The notes under the pieces: generated by a model | What the model saw: only the letters and a program-made list of their open reading frames with translations | Told to the model about the DNA's origin: nothing | Databases searched by the model: none | Made by a program: the position numbers and the translations under genes | Origin: Gnetum montanum | Lineage: Eukaryota; Streptophyta; Gnetopsida; Gnetales; Gnetaceae | Assembly: GCA_015680685.1 (NCBI GenBank) | Contig: MNCI01001036.1 | Span: 1 to 64,000 of the forward strand | Direction of reading: 5' to 3' | DNA length: 64,000 bases | Shown: in pieces, positions 31,032 to 42,790 of the stretch | How the letters are laid out: the number at the start of each line of letters is the position of its first letter | How positions within the stretch are numbered: position 1 is the stretch's first letter

Positions 31032-33259
31032 ATAATGTTTGCATGCAACCAAATTCATTGTACCACCCTAGAAGATAATCTTAACAAGTCCTCCATTATG
31101 CTAGATGTTGGATATGGGAGGAAGGTGGTGAACATAGAGATTTATCCATTACAATCACCATTCTTTCAAGAACATCATCACATAGTCCACTATTTATAAA
31201 TCAAAAGTCATCAAGTCAAGAATGTAACTAATTTAATTTTTTGAGCATTTACATGTTGACAATAATGCATTATGCTATTTTACATAGGGATGAATCACCA
31301 TCCACATTTGAAACAACTACTCCTTGAATCAAATCAAATTCTTAATGAGGAAAAACTAAATAAAGAAACTAAGATATTAAAACATCCAAGAATTTTCATA
31401 CTCAAACTATCATCCAAGAATAAGGGCATGGGGACACTTCCCCCAAACATAAGATTTCAAATAGGATAATTTGAAATATTTTCAATTTCCTTCTATGGAT
31501 CATGAATTAATCCATCAAGGAATTATTGACAAAGGATCCTTGAATGAGAATCCAAATGTTTTTTCACAACACGTGAATACAAAATGATCACATCATAACA
31601 CCAAATTATAAGATTAATGGATAAAAGAATCATACAACAAAAGATACACATTGCAACAAGAAGCATCAATCGAACATATTGCATTATACTCAATGCATGA
31701 TGGAATCACCATCTTAAACTAGCACAAAGATGAAATAGTAGGAGATAGAGTGTTTTTCTTACAATTCATCATAATATACCTAGGTACATACAACTATATT
31801 ATACAAATTAGAGATAATCAATAACATTCCCTTGGCACATCACATGATTTTTTACAATAAAATTTTGAGCTAGAGCATGTTTTTATTTTGTTCAAGAGTT
31901 TATCCTAACAAGAAAAAAACTTTCTCAAAATCAATCAATGTTTGAATCATTGGCAATTTTTATTTTAGGTGATATATGAATGCATCATCTACTTGTAATA
32001 ACTATTCCCATAATTAAATTTTCTACAAGAGTGAGACCAAGATCTATTTACTCATCTTTAGGCATCTTATTTGTCACTTGTAACTACTTTGCAATTTCTC
32101 AATGTGTCTTTTGCTTCAACTAAAACCTTATCTTTGATATTAAGTGTAATGAAACTACTCTTAGAAAGCATTTCTCAACATCATTCAAGAGTGAAAGTTA
32201 CTAAGCCTTCCGGAGTGAACTCAATGTCAACTATGCCTTAACATCCTCAAGAACCTATAAGTATAACATTAGTACACAACACATATGTAATCCATTAGTC
32301 CATGGGTTAGAAGTATTACAAGGATTCCTTAATAATCATATAAGTAACGAAACCAATATAGCACATACATAACCAAAGAAAGAACTAGAAACACATGAGA
32401 CATTATTTCCTCAAGAGAGCTAAGATGTGTTACTATAATGCATCTAGTCCTAAAGGTTGCTCTATAGAGAATGGCAGTGGCCTCAACATCAAAGACAAAC
32501 CTCCTCCATAAGCCTACATATCCTTGTGACATAATGCATAAGAGATTAGGATCATATAGTTCTTTAGTGTTGGTTAAGATAACATAAAACTTGTAAGGAT
32601 CTCCATACTTATTTTTATCCCCATTTTGGAAGGGAAGTAGCCTTCGAACCACTAATAAGGCATACTCTTTATATAAATTACCTTTACACTGTATTTTTTT
32701 TCATCCCTTTAGTTTTTCTATCTTGTCCATTTTATTTTCTAGGAACAAAATCTAAAATTAAAAGAAGCTAATTAGTTTCTTACTTTCCTTAAATTTAATT
32801 GATTATGCAAACCTAACTTTCTATCTTTGGTTTTGTTTTTAATTGCAAAACATCCATTTTGCATTAACCATGTACATCCTGTAAGTATTGATAGGAAGAC
32901 CTTAATAAATAAAACATCATAAAAAAACATGATTTCTAGGAAATATAGGAGCTTTTCAAATATCATTCATTTTTCTCATTAAAAAGTGCCATGATAATTA
33001 TATTTTCTAGGTTGTATTGAATTTGTAATGAATAAAATCATTCTTTGTAATAATCCCATAAGTAACTTTCAAATTAAAAGGAAAAAAAAAAATCTACCAT
33101 CCTTTTAAAAAAATAATTGGAAAAGCCTCATCTAAATTATTGTTAACTTTAAATAAATTATCAAAATTAAAAATTAAATTTTCAAAAAAAAAATCTATTT
33201 TCTATTCAAATCATAAAGGCTAGAAGCTTTATTCCAAGTAATCCATTTATCATGAATAT
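31032..33259. other. Unassigned AT-rich flank between elements D and C
   Basis: This is 2.2 kb without a supportable gene, repeat or element end. A/T runs are common near 33.05-33.2 kb. Open frames are short and show no family resemblance. It may be older, fully decayed transposon DNA or non-genic host DNA. Confidence 0.5.
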
Positions 33260-33935
33260 TGATGAGTCATAGTTTGGTTGTCTACATCGACAAGGCCTTG
33301 TCGATTGGGCCTCGTTGATGAGGCCTTGTCAATGCAGTGTTGGTTTTCAACTATAAATACGCATTTACTCGTCACATTTATGGCATTAGAGATTTTCATT
33401 GCAGCGAAGCTCTTGCAGTTTTTCCATTTGAAAGTTAGAATTTTCCTCCTGAGTGCCTATAGCAAGAGTCATTGAGTGTACGGATCTTTATTCGAGCATT
33501 GTTGTACTTGAGCACGATACTATGTGTGGTAATCAAGATGAGCTTTCTGATAAACCTTGTAGCACTTTAGATAGATTAACTATTTCATTTATGCATTTAA
33601 TGTTTTTAGTTATTTATTAAATTTTTTCCAGAAATTAAGTTAATGAAGCAATTAAACAAGATAGATTAAACACATAAGTATGACCACTTCGAGTGTAACA
33701 CATATTCGCTTGGTAATCCTAGTAGAATTATTACTTGATATACCCAGTAGCATAGCGCTTGGTCACCCAGTAGTGGATATGTGGGTTCAGTATGTGTACA
33801 GAAAGTGGGATTAGATGCTTATGTTAGGAGTAGTTAGATGCTAGTTAATTAGTTAGTTTGAATTAGTTAATCTAGTTACTCTTATCTTCATTTGAACACC
33901 AAACCATAAAAATACAAAATGATAAAAATTACATG
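33260..33935 (+). repeat. LTR C: truncated Athila-like LTR
   Basis: It starts TGATGAGTCATAG and holds a perfect 20-bp palindrome, ATCGACAAGGCCTTGTCGAT (33286-33305), a TATA box (CTATAAATAC, 33351-33360), and then body sequence homologous to LTR B (ATAAACCTTGTAGCA, the repeated TTGGTAA..CCCAGTA phrases). Its last ~165 bp are missing: it stops where LTR B begins at 33936. No PPT precedes it, so it is a 5' or solo LTR remnant. Confidence 0.75.
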
Positions 33936-34714
33936 TGATGAGCCGCAATATCGCGTATGCAATATCGTGTCCTGCTTGATTGTCTATAAATAAGAGGCAG
34001 GTTTCCTTGTTCTGGGGAGTTAGACTTAGACCCTTAGCTAAAATCTTGCAGTTTTACCATTTTAGAGTTAGAATAATTCATGTGTGCCTGCAGTAGGAGT
34101 CATAAAGTGAACAGATATTTATTCGAGCAATTTGTACCTGAGCACACATTTGTGTACGACAATAAAGATGAACTTTGTGATAAACCTTGTAGCATACAGA
34201 TTAAGCTAAATAGTAATTAATTATTGTTAAATGTTTAAATGCTTTCCTAGTTAATTAATCTCTCTCAACCCTTGACTCTCCTAGTTAAGTACACTCAGTA
34301 CGACCACTTCAAGTATGTGTGTAGCACTTGGTAACCCAGTAACGATTAGCATTTGGTAATCCCAGCAATGTTGCATTGGTTCAGGATGTGTGCGGCAAGT
34401 GGGAACGGATGCTGGTGTTAGGAACAATTAGAACTTAGTTAGTGAATAGTTAATGAAAGTTAGTCACTTAGTTCTCTTCACCTTCCCCTATTAGCATAAA
34501 ACTTTAAAAAGATAAAAGTTATAAAAATCATATACCTCAAGCCTACTTAACCATACAATCGTGACAATACAAGTAAGTTTGGGAAGACAACGATTGATTA
34601 ACCCTGAGTGTTCCATTAAGGTGCATAAGCACTTAGTCCTTGGAGTTTGACTGGATCACATGTGAGATGCTCATATTTGTATGGTTGAGTGTAGGGGTAC
34701 CTCGCCACTCATCA
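33936..34714 (+). repeat. 5' LTR of element B
   Basis: TGATGAGCCGC...CCACTCATCA, 779 bp. U3 holds an imperfect ATATCGCGTATGCAATAT dyad, then CTATAAATAAGAG (TATA, 33984-33996). The end is followed at once by the PBS, which fixes it as a 5' LTR. It appears inserted into, or joined to, LTR C. Confidence 0.85.
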
Positions 34715-34736
34715 TTAGCGTCGTTGTCGGGGACTT
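34715..34736 (+). other. Primer-binding site of element B
   Basis: TTAGCGTCGTTGTCGGGGAC follows the LTR directly. It matches the Athila-type site TGGCGCCGTTGTCGGGGA with a few changes; such sites usually pair with tRNA-Asp. Confidence 0.7.
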
Positions 34737-36502
34737 AGTTGTTTGTGCACTACGTAGAACATAGGAAATCATTCATATTGTTGGGATGCTAGAATGAACC
34801 CTTAGGGTTAATCAAGAAAAGATAAGACAATGGTAAATTGCACACCAAACAAGACGAAAATGTTTTCTTCTTCACACAAAAGCACTTCACCACCTAGGAC
34901 TAACACAAGAGACAGTCGGTGGCATAACACATGTAACCAAGATCCACCAGTTCCTCAATAGTTTCATGTGGTATATACCCATCACGATGAGTATGTACCT
35001 AAATTTAACTTTATTCTCCATCAAGATGAACAACTACATTGGAGAGACTTGGAGGGTAACATAGTATTACCTCCAGACCGAGTAGTCCCCAACATGCTCC
35101 TTTGTGCTCTCACATGAATAGGCATGCTACTTTTATATGCGGAATACATTGCATGCGATCATGACACAAGGGACTATCATCCCACAGAAGCGCAACGTCA
35201 ATGGGACTTGTGATAGGAGAGTTACCACACATATTTAAAGGGTAAATGGCCCCATAACGCCCCGCATGTTTTAAGCAAAATTGGGGATGGTGAACCATTT
35301 TGAACAGGTTCCCCACCAAATGATGTTCCCCCTCCTAACGATGGCTAGGAGGTGGTGTATCAAAACCACCACTCCATGGTTCACAACCCTGGTTCTGATC
35401 CCCATGAACATGAAGTGTTCAATGAGGGAACACAAACACATGATAAGGATGGAACTTCTAATCGTAATCACAATAGGGGCAGAGACCACCGAAGAGAAGG
35501 TAGAAAACATCATCATGGCGATGGTTCTCCTTCTTCTTCACCTTCATCATCACATTCATCCTCTCCTTCAGTGTTTGGACATAGTCATAAGGAACATAAC
35601 CATGAGGATAAAGGAAAACAGAGTGAAAAACATCGATGAGACAGTCGAGAATGAGGACGAGGGAACTCTAAGGAATCAAGGCATGGAATAAGGGAGAGTA
35701 GGGAACTGCGTAGACACCATAGACGCTATGAATGAGATGATGACGAAGAACCCCTACTCGCAAATAGAAGCATGCTAGACATAACGGAGGCCATAAGAGT
35801 TCCCACAAGGCACCAAAAAGATAGTATGATCAAGAGGTTAGACATGAATAACATCCCACAGTTTGAGGGAGGATACAACGCTAATTCTCAATATCACCTA
35901 CAAGCATTCCATGATGCATGTTCCTTACAAAACATTGAGAACAAATGGAAAAAACTGAAGTCATTCCCAAGGACACTAGTAAAAGAAGCGGAAAGCTGGT
36001 ACTGGTCCTTAGAACTGGAATCCATTCAGAGGTGGAGTACAATCTTAGAACTATTTAATGATAAGTACCAAACGTACTCTCGAGTGTCTAACCTGCGAAA
36101 GCAAATCCAAGGATGTAAGTAGGGAAATCATGAACCCTTGGATGCTGCCATGGGCCGTTATTATGCACTATTACATCGTTGCTCGAGCCATGGTTATTCG
36201 CAGTGAGATCAACTACGCCATCTTGTAGATGGACTTAGGCATGAAACAAGGAGAACCCATGGAACATATGCCCAAGGGAGATTATTAGAGCTTAGGTCTC
36301 ATCAGGTTCATAGATTGCTAGAGCAAGTAGCTAAGGAAGAAGGGGAGCTATGTAAGAGAGAAAGTGAGGAAGATTACAATCGAGATCCTTCCCTCCAAAA
36401 AAGGGGAGTAAGATTCTATGAGGAGGAGGAAGAGTCACCACTCGAATAGATGGTGAATAGGAAAGCTTTGCCATTCCAAAAATTAACAATAGAGGTATCG
36501 GC

Positions 36503-36507
36503 AAAGG
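36503..36507. repeat. Target-site duplication of the solo LTR, left copy (AAAGG)
   Basis: AAAGG precedes TGAAACACCAC, and the same five bases follow the LTR at 38111-38115. Joining across them restores the gag frame seen in element D (AKVDQLWDSMD). Confidence 0.85.
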
Positions 36508-38110
36508 TGAAACACCACTAATTTTGGCCTAGCACTTTTAGACAAGAATCAAGCTAAGTCATGCTGCTGCCCAACATGAGTACAGCGTGACCAAACTTGG
36601 AGGCCTCCGAAACAGCCCCTGATGGTCCATGATTCAATAGGCAAGGTCCCCTCAGGGCCCATAGGCGACTGCACCAACTTCCAGCATCCAGAATCAAAAG
36701 TTTCAGGTTCAAAATGTTTGGTTTTGGCTAAGTACACTTTGGTTACTTTTTCAGACGCTACACAGTGTAAGGATTAGCGTCACCAACTTTTGGAGCCCAG
36801 AAATTGAGTCAAAATAGGCTAAAATCGAGCATAAGGACCCTCCATGACCTTCACCAAGGTCCCTAGTAGCTCCCAGCATCCAAAAAATCAAGATTTGGGC
36901 CTCAAATATGCCATTTTGACTTGGTGACGCTGAAGTTACTTTCTCAAACGTTGCACAGCGTAAAGATCAGCGTCACCAACTTTTAGAGCCCCAAAACTGA
37001 GCCAAAATGACTTGATTTCAAGGGTGCAAGTCATCCTCAGGGTCCACTATTGATAACTATGGGTCCCAACCTTCAAAAATTCTAGATTTCCGCTCAAAAT
37101 TGCAAGTTTTGGAGGTCACACTACAAGTCACACTGCAGGTCACGCTGGGCAGTAAAATTTCTCTTGTTGTACATTTTATTATAAATACCCATTTGTGGGC
37201 ATGTCAAGCCCTCATGGTCTAAAACACAACAAAAAATATATAATTTTTCAAGCGGGCCAGAGCCGGAGTTAATCCTTCTAAATTTTCTTTGAAAATTTTT
37301 ATTGCTTGAGGGCTTGTTTTTCTAATTTGTTTGTATTTTCATGGGCTTGAATGACCCACAAATTGTAAAATACATTGAACCTGGTCAAAGAAAACCCTAG
37401 CCAAACCCTAGCCCAACCCTATAAATACCCTATCAATTCACACAAACTAGAAGACAAAAAGAAAAAGATGGAGGGAGGCAAAAATTGAAGAGATTGGCAA
37501 TTCTAAAAAATTGGAGAGATTGACAATTCTGAAAAATTGACAATTCTGAAAAAATTGGAGAGATTGACAATTTTGAAAAAGGACAGAACTTGTAATCCTT
37601 GGGCACTCGACACATCTGATTGTTGGCTTCCAAGTTTTTCTCACGTTCATCCCATTTCATCGTTGCATCATTGTGTCATATCATTCCAGGGCTAGGCGTT
37701 TGACTTGCCATCCACACGTGTGCAACTACGCTTTGACCGGTGCATATTCTTGTTTGAACAATACAATACAGTTTCATCATTACCTCCTATTTATATTATT
37801 TACTTTGGTTTATGCTTTGTTTACAATATAGCTCTATTTATGCTTTATTTATAATTCAGTACACTCTGTTTACATTTCGTATCACCGTTTGCATTTCGTT
37901 TACATCCCGTTTACAATAACCCCAATGCTAGTCATAGCTTACGCTCGGGGAAGTCCTTGGTTGATTTGTGTGCAGATCATCCAAGGCACTCTGCCTTTGT
38001 TTATTTTTCCAGCTTGCCCTCAGGCGAAAGTAGGATCAGCTGTGGCTGCCTGACGATCTCTTGGTGTCTATTTCCCTTCCAACCTTACACCGAAAATTTA
38101 GGACAGTACA
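36508..38110 (+). repeat. Solo LTR of a Tat-like family related to elements 1 and 2
   Basis: TGAAACACCAC...GACAGTACA, 1,603 bp. These ends are the reverse complements of the ends of the element 1 LTR, so the solo LTR is in plus orientation. Near its 3' end, CACTCTGCCTTTG, CTTGCCCTCAGGCGAAAG and the final 100 bp match the start region of the element 1/2 LTRs in reverse complement. It has TATA-like sites at about 37180 and 37421 and a few CAGCGTAAAG..AGCGTCACC words, but lacks the dense GCGTATACGC array. It arose by LTR-LTR recombination. Confidence 0.85.
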
Positions 38111-39786
38111 AAAGGTAGACCAAATGTGGGACTCCCTGGATAGTAGGTTTGAAATTGTTCTTAAAATCGTAGAGGAGTCTAGGGAGCGAGGTAGTGACTA
38201 TGACAAAAAGAAAAAGACAGAAGTGGACAATGCACATAACAAAGGTAAGGGTAAAATGGCCATCACCGAAGAGGTTGTGGATTTAGATATGGACAATGAC
38301 GGTGGATGTGAGATATGCCAATATGACCATCCTAAGGGATTTTGCCCAGTAATCTCACATCTACAAGAGTCTGGGGTGTATGCGCTCAACCCATGACTTA
38401 ATAAATGACAAGCACTCTGATGGTTACCTTATCCCCAAGGTAACCTAAGGTAGTTCCATCAACCTTCAACATATTATCCAAGTGGAACTCCACCATAACC
38501 TGTTGAGCAACATCAACAGTGGTAATAACCACAGTCATGGGGGATGCCACCACCAAGGCAACAATACCCCTACCAGCAACCAGATCCATATGGCTACTAC
38601 GTGCAGCAGCCAATCTCTTCACGTGACTCTATTGGTCACGTGACACCACAACATCACTATCAAGCTCAAGAGTATTATAGGACTCCTTCTCCTAGGGGAG
38701 ATAACCCATAGACATACCATCCTCCAAATCCACCCGCAACTCTCACACCAATAGCTCCATTACCACTTGCTCTAGTAATGCAAGGGGAACTTTCGACTCA
38801 ACCGTAGCAACGTAATGCTATAAGGGCTATGAATCTTCAACTCGCTGCTAGTTCTGATAACTGTATGAAGAGAAGATCTTTCTTCAAAACCAACAGTCCA
38901 ACCAAGTCCTCACAACCACAAGCAATTGAACCTCTGAATGCCTCTCCATCAAATAAGGCTTCAGAGCTCCCTTCAAACCAAAAATCAAGCTTAATGCACA
39001 CGGTTATGTTAACACATGCCATTACTAACTGGATTAAGGAGGGCCACCTTCCCAGGAAATTATCTAACCCCGGAAGCCTTCTAATCTATCTCCAAGTCAT
39101 TGGGAATGAACCATGTAAAGCTCTTCTGGACTCAGGTTCTGGAGTCAACTTAATATCATAAGAGATGTACAAAGCTTGGAACCTGCCTCCATTAAAGAAG
39201 AAAAATATTCTCATAGAGCTGGTCGACTAGTCCATCACTGTCCCCTTGGGACTAGTGGAGGACATTGTAACCACTGTGTGTGGGTGGTCATACCTAGCTA
39301 ATTTCCTAGTGATACAAGTAAACAATGATAAAGGGGACTTCCCAATAATCATGGGAAGGACATGGCTAAGTACCATAAATGTGTGCCTAGGAATCAACGA
39401 TCTTTCCCTGGAAATATCTAAGGAAAACACTTTTGGGAAGATCAAGAAGAAGAAGATTCCATGCATCACATACAATGATACAAGGTGTGATTTCATACAA
39501 GAATGTTCAACATTGCCTACATGCAACTAGTGTGCACAAGAAGTTAACATACAAAAGTGCCTATATGTAACAACCACACAACAAGAAGACACCCAATGGT
39601 TGATAGTTGATCAATAGAGCAACTCACCAACATGCATGGAACTAACTGAGGGAACAACTTGTGCTCACATTGAAAGCATAGATGCATTGGAGAAAGAGTG
39701 TGGCCAACTTCCAAACCTTAACCTGGGAAACATCAATTGGGGAAAGTTGAAAATTCCTAAAAAGTCAGACAAAAACCTTAATAAGA

Positions 39787-40057
39787 GATAGCGTAAACGA
39801 TGCACAGTGTAAAAGCAAAGCTCAACGTAAACAAGGTAGCGTATGGTTTTTAGAGGGAATTTTTATGAGGGGGCGTAAATACTGAACAACGTAGATGCTG
39901 GACAGTTACAGGCTGGGGTATTAGGCTAGGCAGTGTAACCACTGACGGGTTTCAGCAGGGAGCAGCGTGCAGTTGGCGGCATAGATGCTTAACAGAGTAG
40001 ACGCTGGGAAATTTGCAGACAAGGGTTTTAGGATGCCCTCCTTCTAGCGCCAGTTTC
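39787..40057 (-). repeat. Tandem remnant: truncated second leader of element 2
   Basis: The 271 bp match 56400-56669 almost base for base: GATAGCGTAAACGATGCACAG at the outer edge, and PBS complement GCCCTCCTTCTAGCGCCA at 40035-40052. Homology stops sharply at 39787, where element B protease sequence ends. Confidence 0.85.
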
Positions 40058-41220
40058 TGTACCGCCTAAAATCGTCGGTCTCCGGCTGGAAGGAAAAACA
40101 AAGGCTGCGGGATCGCAGGACGCATACAGAAGACCCTACCTTCGCCTGAGGGCGAGCTGGAATGTGACAAAGGCAGAGTACCTTGGGTGGTCCGCACGTC
40201 GATCAGACAAGGATTTCCCCGCGTGTACGCAAAATGCTAATACGCTGGGTTATGCGTAAACGATGTGCGGATGTAAACAAGGCAACAGAACAGCATAAAG
40301 CATAAATGGATGCAAACAAAGCGTGAGCGTAAACAGGCGTAAACAGTTCATGGGCCAAATTGATGTAAAAATGTAAAAGAACTTATGCAGCAAATGTAAA
40401 CAATCATATTGCAGAGTTAAAGTACAGTGCACCGGTCTAACGTAGTCATGTGGGAACATAAGGCGGACGAAAAGCCTCGGCGTATACAGGGATGACTCTG
40501 GTTCGCAGGGCAGGCGGAGCGTAGAGAGTATCTGCAACGTACAAGGCTTCCAGCGTAAGAGGGTTTTAGCTTTGGTGCGCAGCGTAAATGTTCTTTGGTA
40601 TGCTCCGGGATTTTTCCCACCGACTTGGGTAAAGTGGAAAATTAGGGTTTTTATATAGGTTGTTACGCTAGACTTGGGTTGGGTGACACGTGGCGCGTTG
40701 ACCGGGTGCACACAATTTACAAATGTACAATATTATAAGTGTTGGGCGTATACGCCGTATCAGGTCGACGTATACGCGAGGCGTATACGCTGGATGTGCT
40801 GAGCGTGCGTGAACGTGGGTGAAGATGCTGAGGGTCGGGCGTGTATGCTGATGGATGTTGGGCGTACACGCTGGACGTATACGTTGATGGATGTCCACTT
40901 GCTTCAATCCTTGCTCTTTGGTGTTGTCTTCATTCTGCCTTTGGAGATTCTATCGTCGAGCGTGTGCATCTGCAGTACCGGGGCGTACACGCTGGGGTGC
41001 TGGGCGTATACGCTGTAGGTGCTAGGCGTATACGCTGTAGGTGTGAGCTTGGGCGTATACGCTGGGCGTCTACACTAGGGATGTACACTTAGTGAAAATG
41101 AAGCCTTTTGTCTTCCAAAGTTGCAATGTGCGACGTCAACTGTAGCCACGGTTGCCTGTGGGTCGCAGGGACCTGCTTTTTGCTGGGGAAGTACAAAGCT
41201 CGGAATTTTGTGGTGTTTCA
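40058..41220 (-). repeat. 3' (internal) LTR of element 2
   Basis: TGTACCGCCTAAAATCG...GTGGTGTTTCA, 1,163 bp. The GCGTATACGC array lies at about 40740-41070 and the TATA complement at 40648-40656. PPT sequence follows at 41221. Because a PBS and leader follow on the other side, this LTR sat in the middle of a tandem element. Confidence 0.9.
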
Positions 41221-42790
41221 TTAGCCCCTCTTTGTTGACGCTTGGAGGAATCGACCCGAGAAGCGTCGACAAAGAAGTACAAAACACCACAAGCAACTTG
41301 ATAAAGACGTTTCCCACTTCCACTCGACGAGACGTCATCACACCGTGTTCAGTAGTACATGGGATTGGGATTGGGAAATTTGTGGCTGGTAGGAGGATAG
41401 AGATCATGGGGATTGGTAGCTACCCAAAACATTGTGTTGTGGACAGGGGATGTTTGGGTATGTGGCATGCTGATCCTTGCCAATAGCCAATGTTTTAGCA
41501 TACTCAGAGTTCAGACATGCAATGTGCGTCCTTTGGTGGAATAGGGCCTTCAGTTAGCTTTCAAGGGAATCCTGTTGGCGGGGCCAAAGCTACGGGAGGA
41601 TGTGTTACATGCTTTGGAAGGACAGGGCCATGCTTAGTGTTGAGGAGAGCCTGTTGGCAGGGAGCCAAAGCCATGCAACTGGATGCTTTTTGACCATTTT
41701 AGACATGAGTACTTGGTTTTGAGACGACTGCCTTCCCGCCTGGGACTTATATGGGAAGTGCCCAGGGTCTCGTTTTTTCGTTTTTTTTACGGCGTAAACT
41801 CTTGCTCTGCTTTTGTACTCATGCGCAGTTGTTGTGCTGCATGTTGCAGCTGCTTTACAGTGGTACAATGTTTTAGATGTACTAGGCGTGTTGAGGGGAT
41901 GCCGGGGTAAAATGTGTTGGCGAATGGATAAAGAATTTTGTTGATGAATGGGGATGTACTAGTGAATGGTTTGATTTAGTCTTGCCAGGTATGCTGCGAA
42001 CATTGTCTTACCTTGCTGCCTACGGTGAAGTGCATCTTTGTGCGAAACTTCTGGGTGTCATCCTGCAAACATAACGGCAAGGAGACAAGAAAAACCATGA
42101 GCGAATAGATGAGCTTAGACTTACACGGTGGCCAATGGCGCAGAGATGCTAAAGGAAGGCAGGCACTGTGTTTAGATGATAGCAATACTGATAAGGGCGA
42201 TTGATGGCAAGCGATGCAGTGAAGCTGATGAATGAGCATGGCAGCGAAGTGATGTGCCAGATGTGAAATTACCAGTTTATAGTCTTGGCAGACTGTCATG
42301 GGTTAGTTTTATGTCATAACCCATTGGACATTGCCTGTTTAGCGTCATGATGGACGTTACATTGCCAGTTTCTAGTCTTAGCGGACTATGGAGAGGCAAG
42401 CTAGTTTATAGTCTTAGCAGACCTGATTGGTTAGGACGGTGGTAGTTTATTGTCATGCTAGACGGACGCTAGTTTATTGTCCTTGCGGACGCTATGGTAT
42501 CAGTTTATAGTCATAATTCCAGGACTTGTTGTGGTATCAATTTATAGTCGTAATTCCAAGACTTGCTGTGGTATCAATTTATAGTCGTAATTCCAGGACT
42601 TGTTGTGGTATTAGTTTATACTTGTAATTCCAAGACTTGTTATGGTATCAGTTTATAGTCGTAATTCCAGGACTTGCTGTGGTATCAGTTTATAGTCGTA
42701 ATTCTAGGACTTGCTGTGGTATCAGTTTATAGTCGTAATTTCAGGACTTTTCACGTACCTGAGCTTGTGCTTAGACGTAGAACGATCTTA
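41221..42790 (-). other. 3' untranslated region of element 2 with PPT and seam repeats
   Basis: The PPT complement is AACAAAGAGGGGCTAA (41221-41237). Copies of the CCAAAGC..ATGCTTTGGA..GGA repeat lie at about 41.52-41.69 kb. The AGTTTATAGTC..GAC dyads begin at 42270 and pass into a strict 37-bp tandem array at 42496-42754. No gene is seen. Confidence 0.75.
42496..42754. repeat. Seven 37-bp tandem repeats with AGTTTATAGTCGTAATTCCAGGAC core
   Basis: Units begin GGTATCAGTTTATAGTCG at 42496, 42533, 42570, 42607, 42644, 42681 and 42718, with a 37-bp period and few differences. Element 1 has only two or three related units near 14.1-14.25 kb, so the array expanded after the copies separated. Confidence 0.9.

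Larger units (their letters stand above)
33936..39786 (+). mobile_element. Element B: 5' half of an Athila-like gypsy element
   Basis: LTR (33936-34714), PBS, gag and protease run on the plus strand. Gag is interrupted by a solo LTR (36508-38110), and the element is cut at 39786, where the tandem remnant of element 2 begins. Pol sequence of the same family resumes at 57846 after a loss of roughly 100 codons or more. Whether that pol belongs to B or to the neighbouring C-type element is unsettled. Confidence 0.75.
34860..39786 (+). pseudogene. Element B gag and protease, split by a solo LTR
   Basis: From the ATG at 34860 come the N-terminal DEYVPKFNFILHQDEQ segment, a Ser/His-rich stretch (35.5 kb), and then a capsid-like core at 35772-36122 (NIPQFEGGYN, ESWYWSLELESIQRWSTI, SNLRKQIQG). 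The frame breaks at the solo LTR (36508) and resumes at 38116 with VDQMWDSLDSRF. A zinc-knuckle-like C-Q-Y-D-H...FCP follows (about 38.31-38.35 kb). The protease has LLDSGSGVNLIS (catalytic DSG, about 39.13 kb) and IIMGRTWLS (39.35 kb). Several in-frame stops are present. Sequence ends shortly after protease at the junction with element 2. Confidence 0.75.

Noticed and set aside
31032-33259. Host gene in the unassigned flank
   Set aside because: No frame above about 110 codons, no exon-like conservation and no recognisable domain; the longest (32329-32652, minus) shows no family resemblance.
35110-35691. Overlapping frames on both strands near 35.1-35.7 kb as separate genes
   Set aside because: They overlap the plus-strand gag of element B, and homology to element D gag identifies the coding frame.
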